Assembly (NCBI GenBank): GCA_035559795.1
Contig: DATMAR010000003.1
Span: 434,001 to 498,000 of the forward strand
Length of the DNA stretch: 64,000 nucleotides
Reading direction: 5' to 3'
Source of the DNA: Fimbriimonadales bacterium
GTDB taxonomy: Bacteria > Armatimonadota > Fimbriimonadia > Fimbriimonadales > ATM1
Under the pieces are notes generated by a model. It made no database searches, was not told the DNA's origin, and was given only the letters and a program-made list of their open reading frames with translations. Numbering within the stretch: position 1 is the first letter of the stretch; the number at the start of each line of letters is the position of its first letter. The translations under genes and the position numbers were made by a program. Positions 34,021 to 42,614 of this stretch are shown piece by piece.

Positions 34021-34473
34021 TTATTCAGGAACTCTGTCTTTTAAAGTCAGTAGGAATTTAGCAAGGGCTTGTCGTTCTGTCCGAGTCACGGGAGCGAAAC
34101 GTATTCCTATCGTACAAATCCCACAACCATTTTCTGAAGGTCTGCAGTAACGAACATCGCCCGGAATCATAACCCGACCGCTCGGAGGACCAATTTCCAA
34201 TATAAGTTCGTCCTCGGGTTTTGTCTCTACACGGGTTTTAATCTGTAATCCGCCTACCCCTGCATTCGTAATCAAACCTGGACCGAGGCATATTTTGCCG
34301 AGTCCGTTCGGGCGCCAAATCATCGCCATCTCGAAAAGAGGATAGCGTTCTGTAGCGCGTCGTTCTCTTTGTGGCTGCCCTATGAGTAAACTCCTGATTT
34401 GTCCTATCTTATTTACGAATCGGCAGTTTTCTATCCAAACTTTAGAGAATCTCGCAACTTTTCGCACCTCCAT
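34021..34473 (-). CDS. PilZ domain protein (c-di-GMP receptor candidate)
   Basis: About 150 residues from the ATG at 34473; a longer frame would run into the tandem repeats at 34480-34582 and is rejected. The domain at residues ~45-148 fits PilZ: the N-terminal RxxxR (RRATERYPLFEM), then LITNAGVGGLQIKTRVE at the (D/N)xSxxG position (Gly replaces Ser), and VRYCRPSENG...IGIRF. PilZ proteins bind c-di-GMP and modulate motility, pili or exopolysaccharide. Same strand, 158 bases before pilC, and two genes from the sigma-GGDEF gene, so a shared second-messenger theme is likely. Confidence 0.8.
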   Translation of the reverse strand: MEVRKVARFSKVWIENCRFVNKIGQIRSLLIGQPQRERRATERYPLFEMAMIWRPNGLGKICLGPGLITNAGVGGLQIKTRVETKPEDELILEIGPPSGRVMIPGDVRYCRPSENGCGICTIGIRFAPVTRTERQALAKFLLTLKDRVPE

Positions 34474-34479
34474 TCTTCC

Positions 34480-34582
34480 GTAGGAGCGCCGTAAGGCGCG
34501 ACACCCCTTGTTACATTCTACAGGAGCGCTGTAAGGCACGACACATCTCTTACATTCTGTATGTGTGCTATGAGCGCGAGAG
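34480..34582 (+). repeat. Three tandem REP-like units, 40-bp period
   Basis: Unit 1: TAGGAGCGCCGTAAGGCGCG at 34481; unit 2: CAGGAGCGCTGTAAGGCACG at 34521; unit 3 is degenerate (ATGTGTGCTATGAGCGCGAG at 34561). Each is followed by AC/AG and a spacer with TTACATTCT. The first unit can fold GCGCC-GTAA-GGCGC, a hairpin with a GNRA-type loop. They lie immediately upstream of the PilZ start. Single copies occur at 9003, 51376 (degenerate) and 63457. Confidence 0.85.
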
Positions 34583-34677
34583 AAAAACGCAACATAAACA
34601 AAGAAGCACAGAATTAAATCCTCACTATCGTATTTTCAAACATCCTTCGGCCGCAAAAAAAGTTTATGCAAAATGAA

Positions 34678-34712
34678 AAATACCTCGACTACTAAAAGCA
34701 ATCGAGGTATTT
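34678..34712 (-). terminator. Stem-loop terminator after the stalk-domain gene
   Basis: AAATACCTCGA (34678-34688) and TCGAGGTATTT (34702-34712) form a perfect 11-bp stem with a 13-base loop, and T-rich sequence follows on both strands (TTTCATTTT on the minus strand). It lies 26 bases after the stop of the gene at 34739 and would end that transcript before the repeats and PilZ. Confidence 0.7.
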
Positions 34713-34738
34713 ATTTTTTACTACGAAGCCAGAGGTGT

Positions 34739-36220
34739 CTATTTTTTAGCAACAGTCGTTGTCGTGATCCAGACGTGACCCGTTTCTACGTCGTACTCTA
34801 TCTGCCAACCCAAAGTTTCCGCAAAGAACGAGAGGGGGACGAAGGTACGACCGCGCTCGATGAATGGCGAAATTTCGAAGCTGAACATTCTGCCATTCAC
34901 TTTTGCAATCGGATATCCGATTTTAATGCGCACTTCGTTGCCATTTCCAGAGGCTATAACCGAATGGCTCGATGCCATCCAGTTCACTTTCCCTCCATAG
35001 GTTTCGAAAATATGTCTGAAGGGTGCTAACGGAATCCCGTTTTCGACACGGGTATTCACGTCGAAATTCACGTCTTTTTCATTTAGTGAAAGTGAAAAAT
35101 TGCCCTTCATAGGAACTCGAGACCCTTTTTTCACGATGTTTTTCGATGGGCTACCCGTTTTCGTTTCTGCCGAGGGTTCAGGTTCTCGGGAAATCCGCAT
35201 TCCAGCAGACTTAGAGAGGGCTGGTGAGATTTCCGGATTGGATGTTGCTCCGATTTCTTTCGGCTTTGCAGGTTGTGTCGAGATACTTCCGGGGTTCGCG
35301 ATACGTATTCCAGAAGGTTGTGGCGTTAGAAGTTCTGCGCCTTTAACGCCACGCATGCCCCCGAGCGTAGGTGAAACTGCAGGAGTAGACATCGTCGGCA
35401 TTACAGCTGGGGGGGCGGGATTGCCTAAGGGAGGCGCCGGTTGGTTTGCGTTCGTTCGAATGCCTTTAGCGGCTCCGAGAGTTGCATAAATCACAGGTTC
35501 GCTTAAAACTCCGTACGTATTGTTCGTTTTAGCAGGGGGGGGCACCGGAACTCTTTCCGTACGACCGCCTGGATTTTGGACGAATAATCGTATGACGGGA
35601 GATTTACGCGTGGTTTGTGTTTCGTCATAACTCCAAACTTCCACTTCGTGCCAGCCGTTTTGTTCGCGTGTCGTATCCCAATAAAAAGTGTAGGGGGGGA
35701 AGTTTCGCATATGACGAAATTCTTTATCTACGAAAAATGAAATATAGGTCTCCTTCGTTTGAAGCCCTATTTCCACTTCGATGGGAACCGTTCCCATCAC
35801 GGTGTCCCCTGTTCGGGGATATCGAATCGAAACGGGAAGTTTCTCCCCTGTTTCTATCGTGATTACGGTTTTTCCCGTTGTGAGGATTTTTCCAGACGCA
35901 TCGAGCAAAACCGCTTCAATCAAATTGTCTCCTTTCTGGAGCAATGAGATATCTACAGCAAAATTCGCTTCGCCTTCGGTCTTTTTCGAACTGACATTGC
36001 GAATGCCAAGAGATGCGCCGTTTAACCGAATTTCGATCTTAGCGACTTTGATTCCGGAATAACGAACAGTGAAGGCTGGGCGATCGGATGCTTTTATGAT
36101 TTTTACGTCTTGCTCGACGATTCCTAATCGGCTTTTTAGTGACGCTAAATCCGTTCCTGCTGCGAAGGCTGAAGCCCCGATAAGCCACAACGACGCAGCA
36201 ACGATGCTTTTCAGTTTCAT
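34739..36220 (-). CDS. Exported Ig-like protein with C-terminal copper-amine-oxidase-N (stalk) domain
   Basis: About 493 residues from the ATG at 36220 (MKLKSIVAASLWLIGASAFA, signal peptide), with GGAGAGG upstream. Two Ig/big-type modules follow (residues ~45-215: FTVRYSGIKVAKIEIRLNGA; PVSIRYPRTGDTVMGTVPIE; FYWDTTREQNGWHEVEVWSY). A Pro/Ala/Thr-rich low-complexity linker (~225-370) leads to a C-terminal stalk domain (VNTRVENGIPLAPFRHIFET, GRTFVPLSFFAETLGWQIEY, ETGHVWITT). Such domains are found on cell-surface proteins of Firmicutes and Armatimonadota and are thought to mediate envelope attachment. Function otherwise unknown. No cell-wall anchor motif is seen. Confidence 0.85.
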   Translation of the reverse strand: MKLKSIVAASLWLIGASAFAAGTDLASLKSRLGIVEQDVKIIKASDRPAFTVRYSGIKVAKIEIRLNGASLGIRNVSSKKTEGEANFAVDISLLQKGDNLIEAVLLDASGKILTTGKTVITIETGEKLPVSIRYPRTGDTVMGTVPIEVEIGLQTKETYISFFVDKEFRHMRNFPPYTFYWDTTREQNGWHEVEVWSYDETQTTRKSPVIRLFVQNPGGRTERVPVPPPAKTNNTYGVLSEPVIYATLGAAKGIRTNANQPAPPLGNPAPPAVMPTMSTPAVSPTLGGMRGVKGAELLTPQPSGIRIANPGSISTQPAKPKEIGATSNPEISPALSKSAGMRISREPEPSAETKTGSPSKNIVKKGSRVPMKGNFSLSLNEKDVNFDVNTRVENGIPLAPFRHIFETYGGKVNWMASSHSVIASGNGNEVRIKIGYPIAKVNGRMFSFEISPFIERGRTFVPLSFFAETLGWQIEYDVETGHVWITTTTVAKK

Positions 36221-36257
36221 ATTCCTCTCCACGTGCACAGATTTCCCAATGTGAAAT

Positions 36258-36304
36258 GGGGCGTTCGTCTTACGACCTATGTTTACGGACGGCAACTCAG
36301 CCCC
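36258..36304 (-). other. Leader stem-loop upstream of the stalk-domain gene
   Basis: On the minus strand GGGGC (36304-36300) and GCCCC (36262-36258) close a 47-base element containing a TCGT-AAG-ACGA hairpin. It lies about 40 bases before the ATG at 36220. The remaining part of the 207-base gap shows no gene or other motif. Not matched to a known riboswitch. Confidence 0.4.
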
Positions 36305-36427
36305 TTTCGTTCGTTTTACCTGATTTCTATGATTCGAAAAAGTTTAAAAAATACAGGGATCCTGGAATCGCTTTTTTCGCTGGATGGCTGATACTGAAGT
36401 TTATTTCTAAGTATTTCGTTCTAACTT

Positions 36428-38698
36428 TTATTTTATGATCTGATTGGCAGGGATCCCACCTTCGGACGAGCGAACCTTCTTCAACTCCAATTCCTTCTTA
36501 TTGGCGTTCCATTGGAGGAGAGCAGAGCCTAAATCGGTGGTGAAAATTCTGTCTTTTTGGTCATCCCAGAGCTTTTCAGGGGTTTTTCCCGATACGACTT
36601 GGTCAACTCGGTAAACCAAATGCCGGATCACGTTAACGTAAGCCTTCCAATGGTCCTGTTTTGCAGGGAAGAAAACGGTTAGACCTTTTCCTTGCTGTCG
36701 AACCCAATTCTTCACCTGGGAGGTTTCTATAGGTTCATCGAACCACCCTCTCAAAGGCTTGCTCTCCGCTGTCTCGGCATCGTTTTCGTACACGCGAAGC
36801 GCTTCTATTCGCATCCCCTCTTTCCCGACTGCTTTGAATTGCAAACGGATTGTTCCTCGTGAAGTCAATTCCGAGTTTAGCGGGAACTGAAGTCTTGTAT
36901 TTCCTGAAGAAAGACTAACAACCGCAAGAAGTTTATTTTCTGCCCATATCTCCACGTTTTCGAGTGGTTTTTGTTCCTCGCTCAACTGAATTTCGAGAAA
37001 AGACTCGCTGTTCGGATGTAGAGGTAACCGAAGCATCGCCCCATCGTAAGCGATTCTGCCTTCTGGAGTCGCAGCGCTCCACCCCCCCAAAAGAAGTTCA
37101 TCGTCTAAATCCGTTCCCAATGCGACTTTGTAAGATTTAGGGATTTCACCTATCCATAATTCATTCCACTTCAAGGGGGGGAGGTCTTTCGCGTATCCGA
37201 ACAATTCGCTATAAACAGAACTGTCACCATTGACATCCCGCATGGCTCCGAAATCATACGCGAGGAGAATCCCACCTTCTAACACCCATGCTCGAATCGA
37301 GTCGAGTGTTTTGTAATTCCAAATCGGTCCTTCGAAGAGCACTGCGTAGCGATAACGATTCAGCACCCCTTGTTGGACTGCGGATTCTTCCAAAATATCG
37401 AAATCCATATAATCTCGCAATTCGACAGCGCCGCGATAAAGAAGGGGGGGGACGAGTTGAGAAGGACGCAATAAATGCGAAGAGGTCGGTTCCAAGACGG
37501 CGACATGACAAATCGGTTTGCGAACGAAGAGATCAGCGGAAAGCCGGCTCAGCATTTCTCGATGAGCCAAATAGGCTTGCGGAAAATCCACATGGGTTTG
37601 CGCTCCCAAAGCGAGGGATTCGAAAAGTCTCCTCGGCAAGTCTTCTTTTTGTTCGACGCTGGATGCTTCCGTCCAAACGGGCATCTCCGCGGCGAGAGTA
37701 GCACCTCGCAATTTTGCCAACGACAACACCCAATTTTGTGCAAATTCATAAAAACCCACATTTGTGATTTTGATTCCGTTCGCTTTCCCATCTAATGCTC
37801 GCACGAGCAAATAAGTGTCTAATCCTAAATAAGGCTGGCTATTAGGAGGACCGACGGGAACGAGAACCGGTGTGTTGACGAATATTTCGGCTGCGATTCC
37901 AGCCAGTCTGGAAGCCAAATAAGGAATGGCTTCTCGATACCACTCCATATATTGTAAGCGCGCTGAATATGGATAGTTCGTCGTTATCGGAATGGGTAAT
38001 CCTTCGCTTTCGATTCCCCATTCTTTCTTTGCATTTTCGACAGAACCGTATAGATTGATCAGTCGTTTTTGCCAACTTTCTTTCGCTTTAGAATCTCCGC
38101 TCCATATTCCGGGAGCGGGGGGGTCGTCTCCGAATCGGGATTTCCACTCCATGCGCTGTGCTGAATCTTTGCGCGCGAGACCCGTGAAGAAACTGGCATC
38201 GCCGTATTCTCCGAAAACTCCGACGGTAAGCCAATTCGGAGAGCCTACACGGCGAAGCACGGCACCGTAACGATTCGCAGACCAGCGAATCCTTTCCATA
38301 TCCCAGGGAGACCATGCATAGACGCGTTTTCCATCTTGCACATTCACGGTCCCTTCACCGACGCGTGACAATTCCTCGAAAGATGGAAAAGTCGTAAATA
38401 CGGACAACGCCCATTCTCCTCCGAGAGAAAGAACTCGATTTCTTTGTTGCGCTAAAAGTTCTAAAGTCTTTTGGTTTTCCTTCGCATCGGGCTGACCCCA
38501 TTCGTCTGTCTTCGAAGAGAACAAGCGAATACCGAGCGAAAAAAGTTCATCCAAGTTTGCATCTAAAGAGAAATGCGCCCCTAAACGGAACCGCGCCTGG
38601 TTACTGGGGGGGGCGGATTGAACCTCACCAATATATTTAGCCTCACCGATATACTGTGTAGTGAAAGCTGCCAATAGGGAAAGCGCGATACTTTGCAT
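36428..38698 (-). CDS. Exported GH42/GH-A-like glycoside hydrolase homologue
   Basis: 756 residues with an N-terminal signal (MQSIALSLLAAFTT). The first ~380 residues look like a GH-A clan TIM barrel as in beta-galactosidase family 42: WLTVGVFGEYGDASFF with a candidate acid/base Glu, LRGATLAAEMPVWTEASSVE with a candidate nucleophile Glu, and EWYREAIPYLASRLAGIAAE. Residues ~395-520 resemble the trimerisation/flavodoxin-like domain (CHVAVLEPTSSHLL; YRYAVLFEGPIWNYKTLDSI; LEGGILLAYDFGAM). A beta domain follows, then a C-terminal part of unknown type. Substrate unknown, likely a polysaccharide outside the cytoplasm. The 67 bases upstream of its start show no special signal. Confidence 0.7.
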   Translation of the reverse strand: MQSIALSLLAAFTTQYIGEAKYIGEVQSAPPSNQARFRLGAHFSLDANLDELFSLGIRLFSSKTDEWGQPDAKENQKTLELLAQQRNRVLSLGGEWALSVFTTFPSFEELSRVGEGTVNVQDGKRVYAWSPWDMERIRWSANRYGAVLRRVGSPNWLTVGVFGEYGDASFFTGLARKDSAQRMEWKSRFGDDPPAPGIWSGDSKAKESWQKRLINLYGSVENAKKEWGIESEGLPIPITTNYPYSARLQYMEWYREAIPYLASRLAGIAAEIFVNTPVLVPVGPPNSQPYLGLDTYLLVRALDGKANGIKITNVGFYEFAQNWVLSLAKLRGATLAAEMPVWTEASSVEQKEDLPRRLFESLALGAQTHVDFPQAYLAHREMLSRLSADLFVRKPICHVAVLEPTSSHLLRPSQLVPPLLYRGAVELRDYMDFDILEESAVQQGVLNRYRYAVLFEGPIWNYKTLDSIRAWVLEGGILLAYDFGAMRDVNGDSSVYSELFGYAKDLPPLKWNELWIGEIPKSYKVALGTDLDDELLLGGWSAATPEGRIAYDGAMLRLPLHPNSESFLEIQLSEEQKPLENVEIWAENKLLAVVSLSSGNTRLQFPLNSELTSRGTIRLQFKAVGKEGMRIEALRVYENDAETAESKPLRGWFDEPIETSQVKNWVRQQGKGLTVFFPAKQDHWKAYVNVIRHLVYRVDQVVSGKTPEKLWDDQKDRIFTTDLGSALLQWNANKKELELKKVRSSEGGIPANQIIK

Positions 38699-38766
38699 CG
38701 TTCCTTCGGGAAAACATTAAAAAATACCTTCTCCTGCTCCTGAGCAACCTGGCAAGCGAACATTCC

Positions 38767-40644
38767 TCAATTTTCAATCTCGGATAAGGCGCGTTCGATG
38801 TCTAAATTTCCAGGGGGAAGCGAATCTCGGATAATTTTCGCCAGTTGACGCGCCTCTTCTTTCCGTCCGGTTTTCTTTGCGGTTAATCCCAAGTGCAAAA
38901 CAACAGGAAGAGAAGTCGGACGCATTTGCACGACGGAGCGAAGAATGCGATAAGCCTCTTCGACTCTGCCTAACTGAGTGAGTGCTACGGATAAATCGCA
39001 AAAGGCTGGGTCGCATCCTGGATAAATTTCGATGGTTTTCTTCGCCGCACGCTCGGCGTCGGAAAAACGGTTCGTGCGATTGTAAAGGGAGGCAAGCATC
39101 GCCCATGGTTTCCAATAATCATCCATCCATTCGGTGAGAGGTTCTAAATCAGCAATTGCCCCCGCAAAATCTTCGGATTCGATTTTCCCTTGCGCTCGGC
39201 GAATCGTTTCTGCACGCTTCGGATGTTCCGCTTCGTATATTCCTGCGAGTGCTTGCGCACGGATGTCGGAAGAAATTTCCATTTCCAAAAGTTTTTTCCA
39301 AACGTCTATCGCTTCATGATTCCTGTCACTTCGCTGCAGTGCTTGCGCATACTCCATCAAAGTGAGAACGTCTTCCGGGTTTTCTTCCAACGCATCTTCA
39401 TAGAAATCGAGTGCGCGATGCACTTCACCTCGTGCAACGAGAAATGGCGCGAACCATCTTTTAATGAAAGGATGACCTGAAGTTTTTTCGAGTCCTTCTT
39501 CGAATGCACGCAATGCTTCGTCATTGCGATTGCTCGCCGCATGGGACATTGCATATTTAGTCCATGCATAAGGATTATCCGGAGTTTTATCTAAAATAAG
39601 CCTCCAAAGTCCCGGCACTTCGTGCCCTCTTCCCAGCTGGGAAAGCATCGCAGCAAGAATTTCCATTGTGGGTTTTTCCGGTCCTTCCCATTCGATGGCT
39701 TTTTTGAAAGAACGTTCCGCGTTCGCCATCATGCCTAAACCCATTTGCGCTTGACCTAAACGTGTATAGAGAGAGGGCTCACGCCGAGCGTCTATTTCAA
39801 CTGTGTTTTCCAAAGAAGCGAGTTCTTTTTCATGGATTCGAATCGCTTTCTCGAAAGTTTCCACAGAGTCATGAAAACGAGTTCCCGCGAGATAGACTTC
39901 TCCGAGCATGTAATATCCGCGCCAGTCTTCGGGATAGACTTCGATGAGTCGTTTTAGATTCGATTCTAAAACATCGAAATCGCATGCATGAGATTCGAGG
40001 CAAAGCTTTGCAAGCAGTAAACCAGCCTCGTAGGCACCTAAAAATTCCGGGTCGTATCGCAGTGCATTGAGAAAGTGCTCGAAAGCGTCAGCAAAATCGA
40101 ATTGCTCCGATCTGCTTTGCCCCACCTGCTGCAAATAATGAATCGCATCGTATCCTAAAAGAAATTCTTTGAAACTTTCTGGATTTTCCGTTCCGAATTC
40201 CAGGTTAATATGCGATAAATTTACGGATTGCGTGCTCAAGTAATCCCGTACGGTCGTGAACATCCATTGCACCATTTCTATAAAATAGTCGTTTGGAAAT
40301 TCTTCTTGAAAGGAAACAGGAACTTCGAGCCTCGGTTCTGTAATTCGAAGAGTTACTTTTATTTTCTCGTTTTCCTCCTCGATTAAACCGTCTATTAAAT
40401 AATCCGGCTCTAAATGTTCTAAAAGTTGTTGGAGAAAATCTGGCTCGTTGAGACGAGCGCCGAAATGGACGAATGTGCGGCGAGGGTCTTCAGCCGAACC
40501 TATGTTAGATAAAGTCGTAATGATTCCAGGTTCGATGTTTTCGGATTGTTTGAACAACTCTACGAGGAAATGAGCGACTTGACGACCTAAAGCGGGCTCT
40601 ATGGAGTCGGAAACATTAAAGGGGAGAAAGGCAATTTTCGGCAT
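38767..40644 (-). CDS. TPR-repeat protein
   Basis: 625 residues. The N-terminal ~130 residues (KIAFLPFNVSDSIEPALGRQ, YLIDGLIEEENEKIKVTLRI) resemble the TolB/CsgG-type N domain often found in front of TPRs in adenylate-cyclase-like and Armatimonadota proteins. From ~180 to 620 there are about a dozen tetratricopeptide units (YMLGEVYLAGTRFHDSVETF; YTRLGQAQMGLGMMANAERS; LHLGLTAKKTGRKEEARQLA). No signal peptide or TM, so cytoplasmic scaffold. Partner unknown. Divergent from tsaE; the shared promoter has a symmetric element at 40662-40687. Confidence 0.88.
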   Translation of the reverse strand: MPKIAFLPFNVSDSIEPALGRQVAHFLVELFKQSENIEPGIITTLSNIGSAEDPRRTFVHFGARLNEPDFLQQLLEHLEPDYLIDGLIEEENEKIKVTLRITEPRLEVPVSFQEEFPNDYFIEMVQWMFTTVRDYLSTQSVNLSHINLEFGTENPESFKEFLLGYDAIHYLQQVGQSRSEQFDFADAFEHFLNALRYDPEFLGAYEAGLLLAKLCLESHACDFDVLESNLKRLIEVYPEDWRGYYMLGEVYLAGTRFHDSVETFEKAIRIHEKELASLENTVEIDARREPSLYTRLGQAQMGLGMMANAERSFKKAIEWEGPEKPTMEILAAMLSQLGRGHEVPGLWRLILDKTPDNPYAWTKYAMSHAASNRNDEALRAFEEGLEKTSGHPFIKRWFAPFLVARGEVHRALDFYEDALEENPEDVLTLMEYAQALQRSDRNHEAIDVWKKLLEMEISSDIRAQALAGIYEAEHPKRAETIRRAQGKIESEDFAGAIADLEPLTEWMDDYWKPWAMLASLYNRTNRFSDAERAAKKTIEIYPGCDPAFCDLSVALTQLGRVEEAYRILRSVVQMRPTSLPVVLHLGLTAKKTGRKEEARQLAKIIRDSLPPGNLDIERALSEIEN

Positions 40645-40661
40645 AAATAATAAATATAGTA

Positions 40662-40687
40662 TATCTTATTTGCGCAAAAGTAAGATA
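40662..40687. promoter_or_regulatory. Dyad in the TPR gene / tsaE promoter
   Basis: TATCTTA (40662-40668) and TAAGATA (40681-40687) surround the palindrome TTGCGCAA, giving 7-bp arms about a near-symmetric centre. A TATAGT box lies just beside it. The site lies between divergent starts and could be a repressor operator. Confidence 0.4.
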
Positions 40688-40708
40688 CAAAGGACCTGCG
40701 ATATAAAC

Positions 40709-41137
40709 ATGTATGTCCCTTCTGCCGAAAAAATGATGGAACTGGGCTCGAGACTCGCGCGAAAGGCTCGAAAAGGAATGATCTATCGAATCTGTGGACC
40801 GCTCGGTGTAGGGAAGACGACTTTGGTAAGAGGCTTTTTGCGAGGTTTGGGCTACCAAGGAGAGGTTCGTTCTCCGACTTTCAACATCATTCATGAATAT
40901 CCGACCGACCCCCCCGTTTGTCATGTGGATTTTTACCGCTTGGAGAAGCCGGAAGAGATATTGAATTTGAGCCTGGAAGATTATTTACAAACGCATGTCG
41001 TCCTCATCGAATGGGCAGAAAAAGCACCCGAGGGTTTATTCGAAAACGGAGTAACGATTGAAATAGAATTTCATAATACGGGAAGAGAAGTGAAAATTAC
41101 ACCTGACCAAAATGAAAAACAAAACGAGGCTTTATGA
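40709..41137 (+). CDS. tsaE: tRNA threonylcarbamoyladenosine biosynthesis ATPase
   Basis: About 142 residues starting at the ATG at 40709; earlier in-frame starts overlap the divergent TPR gene. TsaE P-loop enzyme: Walker A GPLGVGKTTLVRGFLRGLGY, the switch-like SPTFNIIHEYPTD, Walker B-region HVDFYRLEKPEEILNLSLED, and VVLIEWAEKAPEGL. With TsaB, TsaC and TsaD it makes t6A37 in ANN-decoding tRNAs in the cytoplasm. The partners are not in this window. Converges on the Doc-like gene with one base between the two stop codons. Confidence 0.93.
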   Translation: MYVPSAEKMMELGSRLARKARKGMIYRICGPLGVGKTTLVRGFLRGLGYQGEVRSPTFNIIHEYPTDPPVCHVDFYRLEKPEEILNLSLEDYLQTHVVLIEWAEKAPEGLFENGVTIEIEFHNTGREVKITPDQNEKQNEAL

Positions 41138-41138
41138 T

Positions 41139-41585
41139 TTAATCGTCTGTAATTTCTGAGACTGCTTCGGAGTATTTCTCTAATAATTCTTTTACTTCCG
41201 TTCTTATTGCCGGTTTTAATTCTAAAGGCTTTCCAGTCGGTCGAGCGATCTCTTTTACTGCTTCGATACCGGTTTTTTTTCGTTCTGCTACAGCCATAAC
41301 CCAATCCTTCGCGGAATGGGGGTCTAAATCTATATCGAAGCCGTTAATCTTAAGAAAAGTCAAAGCGCTGATAAAAGCGGTTGCGCGATTTCCGGTTTCG
41401 AATGGTCTAAGGCGAAGAAAACCTTGTAAAAATTGCCCCGCCTGCCCGAGAACGTCCACGCTTTTTCCGTATCCGTACTGATAGTTCACCGCCTCCTCGA
41501 GTTGTAAATATTTAAAAGAACACACCTTTTTCGTAATCTCTGTGTTTATCCAAAGAACGTCTTGTACGGTCAGATAGTGAACCAC
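41139..41585 (-). CDS. Doc/Fic-like protein with altered catalytic motif
   Basis: 148 residues, fold pattern of the death-on-curing (Doc) branch of the Fic family: YLTVQDVLWINTEITKK at the N-terminus, LQLEEAVNYQYGYGKSVDV, then RLRPFETGNRATAFISALTF and LKINGFDID. The Fic motif of Doc toxins is H-x-F-x-(D/N)-G-N-K-R; here the catalytic His is Arg, the Asp/Asn is Thr, and the Lys is Arg. The protein may have lost AMP-transfer or phosphotransfer activity. No antitoxin gene is adjacent on either side, unlike a phd-doc module. Could be a housekeeping pseudo-enzyme kept for another reason. Confidence 0.8.
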   Translation of the reverse strand: MVHYLTVQDVLWINTEITKKVCSFKYLQLEEAVNYQYGYGKSVDVLGQAGQFLQGFLRLRPFETGNRATAFISALTFLKINGFDIDLDPHSAKDWVMAVAERKKTGIEAVKEIARPTGKPLELKPAIRTEVKELLEKYSEAVSEITDD

Positions 41586-41627
41586 GTTTTAACTCCGCAC
41601 AACTCCACGAAGAGAGATTGTACCGAA

Positions 41628-42602
41628 TCATGTCACTCGAAGCACCGCCGCTCCACGAATTTCGTCGTTTTTTAATCGCACCAAAGCGTCGTTTGCCGAT
41701 TCTAAAGGAAATTCTTCTACATGAGTACGGATGGGGATTTCGACAGCAAGCCGAAAAAGTTCGTATCCATCCTGACGCGTGTTCGCGGTTACCGAAGTAA
41801 GAGTGCGTTCTTGAAAGAGATGCTCCGTGTAGTCTAAGGGAGGAATTTGCGACATGTAAATCCCCGAACATGCCAATGTTCCACCCTTGTCTAACGCCTC
41901 GAGAGCGAGAGGAACTAACTCTCCAGCGGGCGCGAAAAGAATAGCGGAATCGAATTTAACAGGAGGACGTTCGCTTGCATCCCCTACCCAAGAAGCACCC
42001 ATCTCCTTCGCCAATGCGCGATGTTTTTCTCCGCGAGTTATCACGAACACCTCACACCCGAAATGCAAGGCTATTTGAATGACGATATGTGCTGAAGCGC
42101 CAAAACCGTATAAAGCCAATCTCGATCCCTTTTTCGCCCGAGAGCGAACAAACACGCGGTATCCGATGATTCCAGCACAAATTAATGGAGCCGCTTGTAA
42201 ACTCGGAAGACCTTCAGGAATCGGATAAATGAAATCGGGATGCGCCGCTACCTTTTCCGCATAACCACCATCCACATGGTAACCGGTGAAAAGTGGAGAA
42301 TCGCATAGGTTTTCATCCCCTCTTTTGCAATAGCGACACTCGCCGCACGATTTGTGAAGCCATGCTACACCGACTCTCTCACCCGTATCTATTCTTCTTC
42401 CAATCACTTGATGACCCGGAATCACAGGCTCTTTCACGACAGGCAATTCGCCTTCGATAACATGCAAATCCGTTCTGCAAACTCCGCAAACTTCGACATC
42501 GATCAAGATAGAATCTTCGGGGGGGCTCGGCTCGGGAACTTCCATTAATTCCAAAGGATGCTCTTCTACGTAAGCCTTCCGTTTGCAAACCATCGCCTTC
42601 AT
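41628..42602 (-). CDS. Zinc-dependent alcohol dehydrogenase family protein
   Basis: 324 residues, medium-chain dehydrogenase/reductase. Catalytic zinc ligands are in VCGVCRTDLHVIEGELP (Cys) and IPGHQVIGR (His). The structural zinc is bound by CGECRYCKRGDENLC, a four-cysteine lobe. NAD(P) is bound at LALYGFGASAHIVIQIALHF. The sequence closely follows the AdhP-like 'zinc-binding alcohol dehydrogenase' subgroup, in which the coenzyme motif is GFGASAH. Substrate uncertain; primary alcohols or aldehydes are likely. Twelve bases after pdxT on the same strand, so probably cotranscribed without an obvious functional link. Confidence 0.9.
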   Translation of the reverse strand: MKAMVCKRKAYVEEHPLELMEVPEPSPPEDSILIDVEVCGVCRTDLHVIEGELPVVKEPVIPGHQVIGRRIDTGERVGVAWLHKSCGECRYCKRGDENLCDSPLFTGYHVDGGYAEKVAAHPDFIYPIPEGLPSLQAAPLICAGIIGYRVFVRSRAKKGSRLALYGFGASAHIVIQIALHFGCEVFVITRGEKHRALAKEMGASWVGDASERPPVKFDSAILFAPAGELVPLALEALDKGGTLACSGIYMSQIPPLDYTEHLFQERTLTSVTANTRQDGYELFRLAVEIPIRTHVEEFPLESANDALVRLKNDEIRGAAVLRVT

Positions 42603-42614
42603 AAATTTAAAACC

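Noticed and set aside
34400-34600. CRISPR array at the tandem repeats
   Set aside because: Only three units with a fixed 40-bp period; the spacers themselves are similar to each other and there are no cas genes.
41139-41585. phd-doc toxin-antitoxin module
   Set aside because: No small antitoxin gene precedes or follows it and the Fic motif is degraded.
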